Shown piece after piece: positions 36,377-44,949 of a stretch of 64,000 bases of DNA. The notes beneath the pieces were generated by a model. It made no database searches and was not told where the DNA came from. It saw only the letters and a program-made list of their open reading frames with translations. The position numbers and the translations under genes are program-made. The number at the start of each line of letters is the position of its first letter. Position 1 is the stretch's first letter. This DNA comes from Paenibacillus terricola (GTDB taxonomy: Bacteria; Bacillota; Bacilli; Paenibacillales; Paenibacillaceae), in assembly GCF_014779765.1 (NCBI RefSeq), contig NZ_JACXZA010000003.1:62001-126000 (forward strand), read 5' to 3'.

Positions 36377-37567
36377 ATGATTATTCAACCGAAATCCCGT
36401 GGATTTATTTGCACGACTGCGCACCCGCAAGGCTGCGCTGGACAAGTTCAACGCCAGATCGACTACGTGACGTCGAAGCCTGCTATCAGCGGCCCTCGCA
36501 ACGTGCTCGTCGTTGGTGCATCGACGGGCTACGGCCTTGCATCGCGCATCGTCGCATCGTTTGGCGCGAACGCGAATACAGTCGGCGTTTATTTTGACAA
36601 AGGGGCAGAAGGCGCTCGTACAGCTACAGCTGGCTGGTACAACTCGGCGGCTTTCGAAGAGGCTGCTGCTGCAGCTGGACGCAAATCGTTCAGCATCGTC
36701 GGCGACGCATTCTCCGACGAGATCAAAGAAAAAACGATCGACTTGATCCGCACGGAGCTTGGCCAGATTGATCTCGTTGTATACAGCGTTGCATCCCCGC
36801 GCCGTACACATCCGAAGACGGGAGAGTCGTTCGCATCGGTTATCAAACCGCTTGGCGAGACGTATTCGAACAAAACGGTTAACTTCCACAACGGTGAAGT
36901 TTCGATCGCAACGATCGAGCCAGCTACGGAAGATGAGCGACGTCAGACGATCGCCGTAATGGGCGGCGAAGACTGGGAAATGTGGATCGAAGAGCTCCAG
37001 AAGGCTGGCGTGCTGGCTGACGGCGCTACGACGATCGCTTACTCCTACCTCGGACCAGAAATTACGCATGCCGTTTACAAAGAAGGTACGATCGGCGCAG
37101 CGAAAGACGATCTCGACGCAACGTCGAAACGTCTGGATGCGAAGCTCAAAGAAACGGGAGGACGTTCGTTCATCTCCGTTAACAAAGCACTCGTTACGCA
37201 ATCGAGCTCGGCTATTCCAGTAGTGCCGCTGTACATTTCCGCTCTGTACAAAGTAATGAAGGAAAAAGGCATCCACGAGGGCTGCATCGAGCAAATGTAC
37301 CGCCTGTTCAGCGACCGTCTGTACAATGGCGCAGAAGCGCCAGTTGACGCGCAAGGCCGCATTCGCCTGGACGACTGGGAAATGCGTGAAGATGTACAAG
37401 CTGAAGTGGCTCAGCTGTGGGCTGATCTGACGACGGAGAACGTATACGATCTGTCCGATCTGAAAGGTTATCACCGCGAGTTCTTCCAGCTGTTCGGCTT
37501 CGAGACGGATGGCGTCGACTACGAGGCAGATACGAACCCAGAGGTCGAAATTCCGAACCTTCGTTAA
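36377..37567 (+). CDS. fabV: Enoyl-ACP/trans-2-enoyl-CoA reductase FabV
   Basis: 396 residues, the FabV length. The NAD-binding GASTGYGLASRIV and the active-site pair Tyr234-x8-Lys243 (YKEGTIGAAK) are intact. It reduces the enoyl intermediate in fatty-acid elongation and is intrinsically triclosan-tolerant in studied members. Promoter and ribosome site are ordinary (AAAGGA). It is unusual for a Bacillales genome to rely on FabV beside FabI or FabL. A GC-rich terminator follows. Confidence 0.95.
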   Translation: MIIQPKSRGFICTTAHPQGCAGQVQRQIDYVTSKPAISGPRNVLVVGASTGYGLASRIVASFGANANTVGVYFDKGAEGARTATAGWYNSAAFEEAAAAAGRKSFSIVGDAFSDEIKEKTIDLIRTELGQIDLVVYSVASPRRTHPKTGESFASVIKPLGETYSNKTVNFHNGEVSIATIEPATEDERRQTIAVMGGEDWEMWIEELQKAGVLADGATTIAYSYLGPEITHAVYKEGTIGAAKDDLDATSKRLDAKLKETGGRSFISVNKALVTQSSSAIPVVPLYISALYKVMKEKGIHEGCIEQMYRLFSDRLYNGAEAPVDAQGRIRLDDWEMREDVQAEVAQLWADLTTENVYDLSDLKGYHREFFQLFGFETDGVDYEADTNPEVEIPNLR

Positions 37568-37578
37568 TAGATATAAGG

Positions 37579-37610
37579 AAGAAGGCACCGCGCGAGCGCG
37601 GTGCCTTCTT
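37579..37610 (+). terminator. Terminator after fabV
   Basis: AAGAAGGCACCGCGC pairs with GCGCGGTGCCTTCTT around GA. Confidence 0.92.
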
Positions 37611-37692
37611 TGTGGTTGCGTACAGCTGCGCAGCTGCAGGTATGCAGAGCCAAAGTTTCTATCATGCACAGCACACATTCCGTCAGCAAGTA

Positions 37693-38103
37693 TCAATGAC
37701 CGCGATGCTTCTCCTTCGCTTTGTGCTTCTTGAGCGCCCATTTGCGAGATTCGTCAGCTTCGCGCTGCTGTTTCGAGTACGCCTGCTTCTCCCGTTTCCG
37801 TTTCTCATACTCCAGCTTCAACGCTTCCTGTGCGTACGATGATACACCGCGGCTCCTTACCTCGCTGGCCACCTGTCGAGCCAGACGCTTCGGATTCACT
37901 TTGGTGGCGGTCGGCTTGCGTACATCTACCTCTTGCGTGAGCCTGCTTACGAGCAGGAGCAGCTCCCGTTCAATGAACAGCAGCACTTCCTCGTCCTGTG
38001 GTTCAGATCCAAATACATGCCTAGCCGCCCTCAGCTTGCCTTTGTTCTGCTCCTCAACAATTCCGATCCAATACTGACCGTCAAACATTACGGTTAACTT
38101 CAT
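37693..38103 (-). CDS. yjdF: YjdF family (DUF2992) protein
   Basis: 136 residues. The N-terminal domain begins MKLTVMFDGQYWIGIVE, and the C-terminus is a long, highly basic helix (KLEYEKRKREKQAYSKQQRE onward), the YjdF layout. Its biochemical role is unknown; the family is controlled by a riboswitch for azaaromatic compounds. ATG 38103 is seven bases after GAGGGGG, which can be hidden by pairing with an upstream CCCCCTC (38145-38151). Confidence 0.9.
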   Translation of the reverse strand: MKLTVMFDGQYWIGIVEEQNKGKLRAARHVFGSEPQDEEVLLFIERELLLLVSRLTQEVDVRKPTATKVNPKRLARQVASEVRSRGVSSYAQEALKLEYEKRKREKQAYSKQQREADESRKWALKKHKAKEKHRGH

Positions 38104-38286
38104 TGCATAACCCCCTCTTGAACAATCGAGACGACGGACATCCCGAGGGGGAAGGTTACTGACATGACGAAGTTGAGAGGCGGCCGAATACGGACTGCGC
38201 TGCACGTAGTACGACGCAAACCGCTATTTGTGTTCGCTCCATCATGCGCCCGGACTACCAACCGGAACTGTGTTTTAACGTCTCCA
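38104..38286 (-). ncRNA. yjdF-type riboswitch leader with sequestered ribosome site
   Basis: A ~180-base structured leader lies directly upstream of a yjdF gene. It is rich in GC hairpin segments, and its 3' end has CCCCCTC (38151-38145) able to pair with the GAGGGGG ribosome site (38117-38111). This suggests translational control. The assignment rests on gene context and structure; I could not run a covariance search. Confidence 0.75.
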
Positions 38287-38290
38287 CCAA

Positions 38291-38319
38291 ATAGTAGCAA
38301 GTGGAGTTATTCCGAGCAA
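38291..38319 (-). promoter_or_regulatory. Promoter of yjdF leader
   Basis: -35 TTGCTC (38319-38314), 17-base spacer, -10 TACTAT (38296-38291). The expected start is near 38285, which places the structured leader entirely in the transcript. Confidence 0.65.
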
Positions 38320-38351
38320 TAGGCCATTCGTTTGAGCAGCTAACTCTACGT

Positions 38352-39515
38352 TTAATGAGCTTGAGCATGTACCGCCGTTCGAATTGGCGTTAGCAGAAAT
38401 AACATAGACGATATGTCATCCCTATCAACTGGCTGCAAGACAATCGGACCCCGATCGCCCGTAAACCACAGTCTTAGCCCCGTGCATTCGAGACATCGTA
38501 CGATATCGACCAACATTTTACCGTTAAAGGACAGTACGAATGGCTCGCCTTGCATCATTGCCACTGGTATGAACTCTTTCATATCGCCAATTGCCGCAGT
38601 ACGCGACACAATCCCTAGACATTCCTTATTCGCGGATAACCTGACGATTCGATCTTCCGCCAATACCGCTGCTCGCTCCAAGGCATGCAGCAACCGCGGC
38701 GTCTCTACGATCATCTCGGAGCGGTATGACCGAGGGATAATCGAATCCGTGGAAGGATAAGACCCTTCAATTGGCGACAGCTGAATGCGAAAGTCCGGCG
38801 TCTGGACAACGATTTGATGGTTGCTCGCCTCCAGCTCTACGAGGATGTTTTGCTCACCGATCATGCTAGCCACATCAAGCAAATGTCGTCCTGAAACAAT
38901 GAAATTCGCGGGCTCTATGCAGCCCCCCAAGTTCTCGATCGGTATCGTGCAGGTCGCCAGTCTTATGCCATCTGTCGAAGTAAGCTGAAGTTCGTTGCTG
39001 CCGTGATAAGTCAGACATACACCTGTAAGTACTGGGCGTGTCTCTGAGGTGGATACCGCTGATGCAGCCTGTTTAATCGCTGATTTCAATATGCCTCCAT
39101 CGACGCAAAATCGGTAGACCGTAGAACAGTGGCGCGTGCTGCGATAACGCTTCGGATACGATTGCGCATCCATTCCGCACAGCCGTATCGACGTATTCTC
39201 ACTTGAAATGGCAGCGATGATCGATTCTGTCCCGTCCAAGATTACGATGCCATCGTCGAGCTTCCGTACGATTTCATAGAAATATCGCGCAGGTACTACG
39301 ATACTGCCCGTTTCTAGTACCGATAGGATGGATCCATCCTGCATGATTCTAGCCTCTATTGACATGGTAGTATGACTACCTGTCAGGACCAGTTCTCTTC
39401 CTGTCGCTTCGATATGTATACCCGTTAGAATCGGTATCGGATTGTTCGCAGACACCGCTTTAAGTACATGCTGGAGGGCATGCATTAGACGCTCCCTCTT
39501 GATATGGACTAGCAC
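38352..39515 (-). CDS. DNA polymerase III beta-clamp paralogue (DnaN-like)
   Basis: 387 residues, full beta-clamp length, with three repeats: domain 1 to ~125 (ILTGIHIEATGRELVLTGSH), domain 2 ~130-250 (VLTGVCLTYHGSNELQLTSTDGIRLA) and domain 3 from ~255. The end (LLTPIRTAVHAQAH) replaces the canonical MPMR-type terminus. It is a ring clamp that tethers polymerases, but it lacks a dnaA-recF neighbourhood, so it is a second copy. GTG 39515 has GGGGAG six bases upstream. A ribbon-helix-helix gene precedes it by 30 bases. Confidence 0.9.
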   Translation of the reverse strand: MLVHIKRERLMHALQHVLKAVSANNPIPILTGIHIEATGRELVLTGSHTTMSIEARIMQDGSILSVLETGSIVVPARYFYEIVRKLDDGIVILDGTESIIAAISSENTSIRLCGMDAQSYPKRYRSTRHCSTVYRFCVDGGILKSAIKQAASAVSTSETRPVLTGVCLTYHGSNELQLTSTDGIRLATCTIPIENLGGCIEPANFIVSGRHLLDVASMIGEQNILVELEASNHQIVVQTPDFRIQLSPIEGSYPSTDSIIPRSYRSEMIVETPRLLHALERAAVLAEDRIVRLSANKECLGIVSRTAAIGDMKEFIPVAMMQGEPFVLSFNGKMLVDIVRCLECTGLRLWFTGDRGPIVLQPVDRDDISSMLFLLTPIRTAVHAQAH

Positions 39516-39545
39516 AATCGTCTCCCCTGCCTCTCCGCACCGAAT

Positions 39546-39782
39546 CTATGAGGAATAGTAAGCCTCTATGATGTGACGAATCGCCTCAGAGCGGGATTGG
39601 CCGTGCTCCGTGCAATGCTGCTCCAGCTTGTCCCATAATTCGTCTGGCAGCGTTAGCGACACCTTCTTCGTCACACCGATTGCTTTACGACCCGCCCCTT
39701 CCCGCAAACCGCCCCTCGTAAAAACAAATCCCAGCTGTCCTTCCTTATTTGCAATGCCGATTTTGACAGGGTCGTCGTTCAC
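39546..39782 (-). CDS. Ribbon-helix-helix DNA-binding protein
   Basis: 78 residues. The C-terminal half has the RHH pattern VSLTLPDELWDKLEQHCTEH with SRSEAIRHIIEAY. The N-terminal part contains LREGAGRKAIG, a basic Gly-rich segment common in such regulators. GTG 39782 is chosen with AGAGGT seven bases upstream. It is immediately upstream of the second sliding clamp, so it may regulate that operon (inference). Confidence 0.8.
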   Translation of the reverse strand: MNDDPVKIGIANKEGQLGFVFTRGGLREGAGRKAIGVTKKVSLTLPDELWDKLEQHCTEHGQSRSEAIRHIIEAYYSS

Positions 39783-39967
39783 TGTAAACACCTCTGTTAT
39801 ATGAATTAAGTAACCTTATTCAAACACTTGTTACATTCATCATATCATCTCAAGCGCGGAGTTACAATGTGTGTGATCATAACCAATGAACGTCGCTCTC
39901 TCTGGTTGTGTGGATAGATCAGAACTCTGATGCGCAAGCCAGTGAACCGGGAATATGCTCGTAGACG

Positions 39968-40000
39968 CAAAAAGCCCAGACGGTGTCCTCCGTCTGGGCT
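39968..40000 (-). terminator. Terminator after truncated exoenzyme fragment
   Basis: AGCCCAGACGG pairs with CCGTCTGGGCT around AGGACA, followed by TTTTT on the minus strand. Confidence 0.93.
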
Positions 40001-40010
40001 CGCCAACCGA

Positions 40011-40361
40011 TTATTTCACTTTCACCGTAATCTCCGCGCTCGACGTAACGCCGCTCGCATTCGCAAGCTCTGCCCGGTACACATATGTGCCCGGCGCGCG
40101 GCCCGAGATGGACGTCACCGCGGTCTGAGCATCCGGTGTACGAACCGCTAAAGTCTGTGTGTCAATCAGTACGCCGTTCTCGTACAGCCGATAAACATTG
40201 CCGTTTGTTCCCCACCACACACTCATCTTCACCTGGTAGGTACCGTCTCCACTCCAGTTGTTATGGGACAATACAGGCTTGCCTGGATTCGGATCCGTTA
40301 CCTTCACCGTTAACGGCTGACAGGTTGTCGTACCGTAGGCATTGGTCAATTCACACGCCAT
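40011..40361 (-). pseudogene. C-terminal fragment of a secreted glycosidase-type protein
   Basis: 116 residues consisting of two immunoglobulin/ChiA-N-like segments: [20 protein letters not shown], then [21 protein letters not shown] and a final Ig strand set to VKVK. Such modules sit at the C-terminus of large chitinases and cellulases. No signal peptide, catalytic domain or ribosome site precedes the apparent ATG. The reading frame ends exactly where the 119-base tandem element begins (GCCATTCA, 40357). The original terminator is retained. It is read as a deletion remnant. Confidence 0.75.
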
Positions 40362-40475
40362 TCATGGATGAGCGACCGCGTTCAGAGGTAGATTTTAACG
40401 CCAATAAGAATTTGTTTTTTCCTAGTAGTTTGGAAACTTATTAAATTCTTATGTGGTGAGAAAGCCCTTATCGAA
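40357..40475 (+). repeat. Tandem structured element, unit 1
   Basis: A 119-base unit starting GCCATTCATGGATGAGCGAC. A long stem pairs 40401-40413 with 40443-40456 with one bulged G; an inner stem TTTCC/GGAAA encloses loop TAGTAGTTT. Unit 2 follows directly. Confidence 0.8.
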
Positions 40476-40595
40476 GCCATTCAAGGATGAGCGACCGCGT
40501 TTATAAGGTAGGCTTTATCGCCAATAACAAATTGACTTTTCCTAATAGTTTAGGAAAAGATAATTTGTTATGTGGTAGAATAGTAGTGACTAAAG
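40476..40595 (+). repeat. Tandem structured element, unit 2
   Basis: It starts GCCATTCAAGGATGAGCGAC. The stem 40521-40534 with 40561-40575 keeps the bulged G; two pairs differ from unit 1 in a compensatory way (G-C to C-G, T-A to A-T). The inner stem TTTTCC/GGAAAA encloses TAATAGTTTA. It ends shortly before the NucA-like gene. Confidence 0.8.
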
Positions 40596-40626
40596 CACCT
40601 TTACATATGAAAGGAATGAATCCGAC

Positions 40627-41547
40627 ATGTTGCGCATCGTTGGATGGCTGATTACCCCGTTCCTGATGCTTCTCTTCAGGTGGTCGAGGCTCAGCAAATC
40701 AGCACGTATACTTGGCATTATGTGGACCATCGGCATAGTCATCATTGCCGTTAGTCTAGTTCAATCCGTGCCGCAAGACTCAGGTGGAACAGTTGATACG
40801 GTAGGAACGCCAACACGTGATCAATACGACGTAAAGCTCATTTTCCCGGCTGACCGGTACCCCGAGACAGCCGATCATATTCAAGACGCTATTGCAAAGG
40901 GCGAATCATCCATCTGTACGATCGATCGAAGCGGATCGGTTGAACATCGGGAAGCATCGCTAGCTGGAATTCCTACACGCAAAGGTTATGACCGTGATGA
41001 ATGGCCGATGGCCATGTGTGCCGAAGGCGGAGCAGGTGCTGACATCCGTTATGTAACGCCTAGCGATAACCGCGGGGCGGGTTCATGGATCGGCGGGCAG
41101 CTCAATGATTATGCCGATGGCACCCGTGTATGGATCGTCATTGATAATACAGAAGCTGCGAATGAAATTGGATCGGATTTGGACGTGGACTCTCATGCGG
41201 GAACTAGTACGGGAGGGGCAAGCGAGGCAGTAAGCTCCGCTGCAGGATCAAGTACGAATACCACTACTAACGCAGGTGCGGGGAAGTCAAACACAAACTC
41301 TGATGCTGGATCAAGCAAAGTGGATAGCACGAGCAGCAACAAATCCAGTTCAACGACAACAAAGCCGGCGGTTGAATCCAACGTTTCCTCCACTCCAGCT
41401 TCGAACAATACAAACAATACGAAGACAGAAGTTGTATATAAGAACTGTACAGAAGTACGTGCAGCTGGTGCAGCGCCACTGCATAAAGCTGACCCCGGCT
41501 ACAGCCGGAAGCTCGACCGGGATGGCGATGGCGTCGCCTGCGAATAA
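40627..41547 (+). CDS. NucA/NucB-type nuclease with excalibur calcium-binding domain
   Basis: 306 residues. One or two N-terminal membrane helices are followed by a NucA/NucB nuclease domain (~70-185) with [16 protein letters not shown] and [14 protein letters not shown] long Ser/Thr/Asn/Gly/Ala-rich linker (~190-265) and a C-terminal excalibur domain ([11 protein letters not shown]...[10 protein letters not shown]) follow. It is an outside-facing DNase, perhaps for DNA uptake or scavenging. The ribosome site is AAAGGA. The tandem structured repeat lies just upstream and could be its leader. Confidence 0.88.
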   Translation: MLRIVGWLITPFLMLLFRWSRLSKSARILGIMWTIGIVIIAVSLVQSVPQDSGGTVDTVGTPTRDQYDVKLIFPADRYPETADHIQDAIAKGESSICTIDRSGSVEHREASLAGIPTRKGYDRDEWPMAMCAEGGAGADIRYVTPSDNRGAGSWIGGQLNDYADGTRVWIVIDNTEAANEIGSDLDVDSHAGTSTGGASEAVSSAAGSSTNTTTNAGAGKSNTNSDAGSSKVDSTSSNKSSSTTTKPAVESNVSSTPASNNTNNTKTEVVYKNCTEVRAAGAAPLHKADPGYSRKLDRDGDGVACE

Positions 41548-41620
41548 CATTCGATAAGATGCGAAGCGAAGCAGTTGATCGATTTATACAACTACAACAA
41601 AAGTGAGGCGCAGCGATGTT

Positions 41621-41995
41621 ATGATTGCTCAAGCTATCGTCATTCAAAATCAACATGTACTCATGGTTAAGCAATATGTTCAGCGCGGCGACATCGTCTG
41701 GAACTTCCCCGGAGGCGGGATTGAAGAGGGCGAGACGCCGGAACAAGCTTGCATCCGTGAGCTCCGTGAGGAAACCGGCTATGAGATACAACTTGTGCAG
41801 CTGCTCCATGAGCAATTCGACAAGTACACCTTCGCTGCCTGCATTACGGGCGGCGAGCTGCTGCATGATTTTGCAAGCGCCTACAATGAAGATATTATCG
41901 AGGTAGCGTGGATCAGCCTTGCTGATGAGAGCAAATTCGATCCGGTAACGAAGCCGATGCTGAATTTATACAGGAAAAATATAGGTCTTGACTAA
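41621..41995 (+). CDS. NUDIX hydrolase
   Basis: 124 residues. A complete Nudix box is present: [20 protein letters not shown] continuing into ETGYEI (G-x5-E-x7-REL-x-EE-x-G). The substrate is unknown. ATG 41621 with GTGAGG about 12 bases upstream is preferred; GTG 41603 is an alternative. It follows the NucA-like gene by 73 bases on the same strand. Confidence 0.92.
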   Translation: MIAQAIVIQNQHVLMVKQYVQRGDIVWNFPGGGIEEGETPEQACIRELREETGYEIQLVQLLHEQFDKYTFAACITGGELLHDFASAYNEDIIEVAWISLADESKFDPVTKPMLNLYRKNIGLD

Positions 41996-42009
41996 TGCGC
42001 ATTTACGGC

Positions 42010-42046
42010 AAAAGGGAAGGACGTCTCCGTGACGTCCTTCCCTTTT
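42010..42046 (+). terminator. Terminator after NUDIX gene
   Basis: AAAAGGGAAGGACGTC pairs exactly with GACGTCCTTCCCTTTT around TCCGT. Confidence 0.95.
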
Positions 42047-42200
42047 GGTTCCGCATATAGCTGCTGCCCCTAGCCCTGATCGTTGAACAGGTGTAACAAA
42101 TGGTCTTAACGGTTGGAAACACAGCCTTTGTCGGGCCTCGGAACCATCGCTTTAAAAGCTATCGCTGCGGATTTCATTCCATATTTTCGCTTATCTTCTG

Positions 42201-43154
42201 TCAATGAAAGCTGCCGAGCTCTGCCAGCTCATCCGCTGTCAGCTTGAAGCGCATCGCGCCAGCCAGCTCTGCCGCATGATGCGGCTTCGAAGCTCCGGGG
42301 ATTGCGAACACCGTATCACCATGCGCATGAATGAGCCAATTTAGCGCAATCTGCGTCGGCGACACTTCATATTGCGAAGCCAACTGCTCCATCCGCGTCA
42401 TCAATGGCCGCGAACGCTCAACCGCCTCTCGCTTCACCCCGCCATTAATCCTCCGCATAGCCGATATCCCTTCCAACAGCTCAGGGTTGCGATGAAACTT
42501 GCCGCTCAGCAGCCCCTGCTTCAACGGACTGTATGCAATAATGGCAACGCCAAGCTCTTTCGCCGTCTCAAGAATGCCATTGTTCTCAATCTGCCGATCC
42601 AGCAGGCTGTACTTGACCTGATTCGAAGCAAGCCGCAGACCATGCTCGCGAAGCGTACGATCCGCCTCTCTCATCTTCTTCGCAGAGAAATTACTGACCC
42701 CGATATGGCGAATAAGCCCTTGTTCCGCCAGCTTGGCCATCTGCTTCATCTCGCTAGCAGCCGAAGAGAACGAGAACGGCTGATGCACTTGATACAGATC
42801 AATCGTTCGTCCGGCCAATGCTTTCTGCCGCTCGCCGATCGAACGAGGAATGTTGGCCGCCGTTCGCATGATCGGCCACCATTTGGTCGCAATGCGTGCC
42901 TCATCGCTAAGAGGCGCAAGCGCTTGAAGCGAAGCGGCAAGAACCCGCTCCGATTCGCCATTGCCATAGATTTCAGCAGTGTCGAACCAATTGATGCTGC
43001 CCTCTAGACAGATTCGAATAATCTCGCGAACCTGATCGTCTGGCAGCGCAGACCAATATTGGCCGATTAAACCTCGGCCTCCGCTGAACTGCCATGTGCC
43101 AAGGCCGATTGGCGACAATTTCAAATCGGTAGCACCTAACTGCCGAATCTCCAT
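42201..43154 (-). CDS. Aldo/keto reductase
   Basis: 317 residues of the AKR barrel. It begins MEIRQLGATDLKLSPIGLGT; the catalytic Asp/Tyr block is WFDTAEIYGNGESE, then IGVSNFSAKKM and the NADPH-binding end IPGASKPHHAAE. ATG 43154 has GGGAGG nine bases upstream. It reduces aldehydes or ketones with NADPH; the substrate is unknown. Confidence 0.92.
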   Translation of the reverse strand: MEIRQLGATDLKLSPIGLGTWQFSGGRGLIGQYWSALPDDQVREIIRICLEGSINWFDTAEIYGNGESERVLAASLQALAPLSDEARIATKWWPIMRTAANIPRSIGERQKALAGRTIDLYQVHQPFSFSSAASEMKQMAKLAEQGLIRHIGVSNFSAKKMREADRTLREHGLRLASNQVKYSLLDRQIENNGILETAKELGVAIIAYSPLKQGLLSGKFHRNPELLEGISAMRRINGGVKREAVERSRPLMTRMEQLASQYEVSPTQIALNWLIHAHGDTVFAIPGASKPHHAAELAGAMRFKLTADELAELGSFH

Positions 43155-43302
43155 CTTCACAAACCTCCCATTCGTTTCTATCATCCGGTTCCCTATCTTA
43201 ATAATACCTTGTCTATCATCAATCTTATGTATCGAAATGCTAATATGCACAAGCATAGCATATTTGCCCTAACAATGCGGTGCTCCATAGACAGACGAAT
43301 AG

Positions 43303-43346
43303 AAGGCTGTATGACGATCATCCCATGATGACTGCCATACAGCCTT
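43303..43346 (-). terminator. Terminator after DHA2 pump
   Basis: AAGGCTGTATG and its complement enclose a 22-base loop with a small inner hairpin. The T run is weak. Confidence 0.65.
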
Positions 43347-43385
43347 ACTTGCTTGCTTACTTCGCTTAATATAAAGACAAGCTCA

Positions 43386-44858
43386 CTACCCCATCATCGA
43401 CTCGTTGACAGCTAGATTCTGCTGATCCGCAGATACCGACACTTTCGGCTTTCGAAGCGTGAGGCCAAGCACGAACCCAACTAATGCAAGGATCGACAGC
43501 AGCAAATACGCATCATGGAACGCTGAGGACATCGCATCCGGGATCGGCTTTAATCCATCTTCAATATGCTTTGTCGTGCGATTCGCAATAATCGTCGTTA
43601 AACCCGCAACCGCAAACGATGTAATGACCTGCTGCGTTGCACTTGTCAGCGAAGTTACTCTGCTGACTAGACTCGGCGGTGCAGATTGAATCAGATAAGT
43701 GTTCAAAGGGATGAAGGACATCCCGAAGCCCGCGCCTAACAGAATACGCGGTACCAGGAAAGCCCAAGGACTCTGATCCGCATCAATCTGTGCGATAAGG
43801 AAAGCACCAGCCGATACAAGAAGCAGACCAACGAACAACAATGGACGTGCGCCAATACGGTCATACAATCTACCGCCAATCGGCATGAACGTAGCAGCAG
43901 CAAGCGCCTGCGGCAGCGTCCACATCCCAGCGTGGAACGCATCCATCCCCATGAGCTTCTGCATGAAGTAAGGGATCATGAAGATGATACCGAACATCGT
44001 GAACTGCATCACCCACTGCACGATAATTCCACGCGTGAACAACGCGGAGCGGAATACACGCAGCTCGAGCAACGGCTGCTTCTTGCGCGTCAGCTCCACA
44101 ACAGCGAACAGAATAAGCGCCAACGCACCAACTACGAGACCGATAATCGTCCGATCCGACGTCCAGCTGACTCCGCCTTCACTTAAACCATAAGACAACC
44201 CGGCGAAAGCAAGCGGTCCGAGTATGATACCAAGCATATCGAGTGACGTCGATGCCTGCTTCGGCAGCTTCGGAAGCTGCCAGATCGCAAGACCGAGGCC
44301 TACGATGCCAATCGGAAGATTAATAAGGAAGATCCACTGCCAATTGACGTAATCGACCAAATAACCGGCCAGCATCGGCCCAAGCGCAGGAGCAAGCAAT
44401 ATCGGAAAACCCATCATCCCCATAATGCTGCCTGCCTTCTCCGGCGGACTCATACGGAACGTCATCGCGAATGCGATCGGCAGCACCATGCCGCCGCCAA
44501 GTCCTTGCAGCACACGGAATACAATCAGCTGCTCTAACGTGTTCGCCTGTGCGCACAAAACGGAGCCAATCGTAAAGAGCAGCAGTGAAATGACGAAAAT
44601 TTGCTTCGAACCAAACTTATCAGACATCCAGCCCGCGAGCGGAATAACTGCTGCCTGCGCAAGCGCATAGCCTGTAACCGTCCACTGCACATCGAGCAGC
44701 GTGCGGCCGAAATCGTCGCTTAATACCGGGATCGCAACGTTCATCGCCGTCGAATCGAGAATAACCATGAAGATCCCAACAATAATTGCAATTAGCGGCC
44801 CTACCAACTGACGCATTGATTTGACAGGCCCAAACCCATCCGGTATTTGTGCTTCCAT
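43386..44858 (-). CDS. DHA2-type MFS multidrug transporter (EmrB/QacA)
   Basis: 490 residues and 14 membrane segments. Family motifs are LDSTAMNVAIPVL (motif D1), GWMSDKFGSKQIF (motif A) and FRVLQGLGGGMVLP (motif B). It is a proton-driven drug exporter; specificity is unknown. No membrane-fusion partner or TetR regulator is adjacent. Confidence 0.93.
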   Translation of the reverse strand: MEAQIPDGFGPVKSMRQLVGPLIAIIVGIFMVILDSTAMNVAIPVLSDDFGRTLLDVQWTVTGYALAQAAVIPLAGWMSDKFGSKQIFVISLLLFTIGSVLCAQANTLEQLIVFRVLQGLGGGMVLPIAFAMTFRMSPPEKAGSIMGMMGFPILLAPALGPMLAGYLVDYVNWQWIFLINLPIGIVGLGLAIWQLPKLPKQASTSLDMLGIILGPLAFAGLSYGLSEGGVSWTSDRTIIGLVVGALALILFAVVELTRKKQPLLELRVFRSALFTRGIIVQWVMQFTMFGIIFMIPYFMQKLMGMDAFHAGMWTLPQALAAATFMPIGGRLYDRIGARPLLFVGLLLVSAGAFLIAQIDADQSPWAFLVPRILLGAGFGMSFIPLNTYLIQSAPPSLVSRVTSLTSATQQVITSFAVAGLTTIIANRTTKHIEDGLKPIPDAMSSAFHDAYLLLSILALVGFVLGLTLRKPKVSVSADQQNLAVNESMMG

Positions 44859-44949
44859 GCATCCTCCTTCGCGGGACTTAACACATGAAGTACCCGCCTA
44901 TTCAACGATAATGCTGAAAGTGTAGCGCACAAGGATATTTTTAGCAATA

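Noticed and set aside
36197-37741. 514-codon open frame antisense to fabV
   Set aside because: fabV is complete and clearly coding on the plus strand. The antisense frame has no ribosome site, no recognisable domain and an arginine/cysteine-rich composition typical of shadow frames.
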